Assembly (NCBI GenBank): GCA_001791115.1
Contig: MGDZ01000066.1
Span: forward strand, 1 to 5,195
Reading direction: 5' to 3'
Source of the DNA: Candidatus Uhrbacteria bacterium RIFCSPHIGHO2_02_FULL_57_19
GTDB lineage: Bacteria > Patescibacteriota > Patescibacteriia > 2-12-FULL-57-11
Length of the DNA: 5,195 bases
Part shown: positions 5,137-5,195 of the stretch, piece after piece
How positions within the stretch are numbered: the first letter of the stretch is position 1
Layout of the letters: every line of letters begins with the position of its first letter
Notes under the pieces: generated by a model
The model's database searches: none
Seen by the model: the letters and a program-made list of their open reading frames with translations, nothing else
What the model was told of the DNA's origin: nothing
Made by a program: the position numbers and the translations under genes

Positions 5137-5149
5137 AGGCGAATGGCGG

Positions 5150-5155
5150 TATCAT
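5150..5155 (+). promoter_or_regulatory. -10 box of the gene starting at 5162, probably leaderless
   Basis: TATCAT (one mismatch to TATAAT) ends 6 bases before the ATG at 5162, the same geometry as the other promoters of this window, although it lacks the TG extension. No clear -35 is present; the expected position is taken up by the palindrome. Confidence 0.45.
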
Positions 5156-5161
5156 GTGGGT

Positions 5162-5195
5162 ATGACAACAAAAGAACTTGAACGCATCTTCAAAG
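5162..5195 (+). CDS. N-terminal fragment of a gene, possibly an ArsR-type winged-helix regulator
   Basis: Only 11 codons are visible, reading MTTKELERIFK, before the window ends. The start is supported by the -10 box six bases upstream. A short K-E-L-E-R-I-F-K helix right at the N-terminus resembles the beginning of small ArsR-like winged-helix transcription regulators, and a palindrome upstream would suit an autoregulated gene. Eleven residues cannot establish a family, so the product is a guess. Confidence 0.35.
   Translation, partial: MTTKELERIFK

Noticed and set aside
5104..5140. GCCTATT/AATAGGC inverted repeat as an intrinsic terminator
   Set aside because: The stem is 7 base pairs with a 23-base loop, AT-rich on one side, and has no T run on either strand.

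Overview
The window looks like a piece of a small-genome bacterium of the Candidate Phyla Radiation, probably a GC-rich Parcubacteria lineage. This is inference from gene content and style, with no marker gene to prove it. The signs are tight gene packing, almost no Shine-Dalgarno sequences, -10 boxes placed 6 to 8 bases before start codons, secreted and membrane proteins of no named family, and a lone half-gene of purine synthesis.

Left half, minus strand (read from 2720 down to 1): a compact five-gene unit. First comes a stand-alone protein matching the IMP cyclohydrolase half of PurH (2106-2720). Next are a DUF1993 protein (1568-2104), a HAD phosphatase/mutase resembling eukaryotic-type phosphomannomutase (831-1568), a YadG-type ABC ATPase (60-824), and the first 19 codons of its probable ABC-2 permease (1-58). 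The genes abut with spacings of 1 base, a 1-base overlap, 6 bases and 1 base, so they are probably co-transcribed. The ATPase also has its own candidate promoter inside the last codons of the HAD gene.

Centre, 2721-2850: a 130-base divergent intergenic region with two outward-facing extended -10 promoters. Each is placed so that its transcript would be leaderless or nearly so.

Right half, plus strand: a small single-pass membrane protein (2851-3108) is followed after one base by a large secreted protein (3110-4654). The large protein has four modules of the form C-x(4,5)-C-x3-C-x8-C, then a second two-copy cysteine-flanked repeat, an acidic/basic helical stretch, a proline-rich tail and a short hydrophobic C-terminus. 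This pair is the most novel content of the window. It looks like a cell-surface or exported assembly of unknown function. Downstream is an open frame (4676-5104) whose coding-like sequence runs upstream of any usable start codon, suggesting a frameshift or lost 5' end. Last, a gene start at 5162 has a -10 box six bases before it and a 12-base perfect palindrome further upstream, possibly an operator.

No RNA genes, mobile elements, CRISPR arrays or convincing intrinsic terminators were seen. No gene-free stretch exceeds 300 bases.
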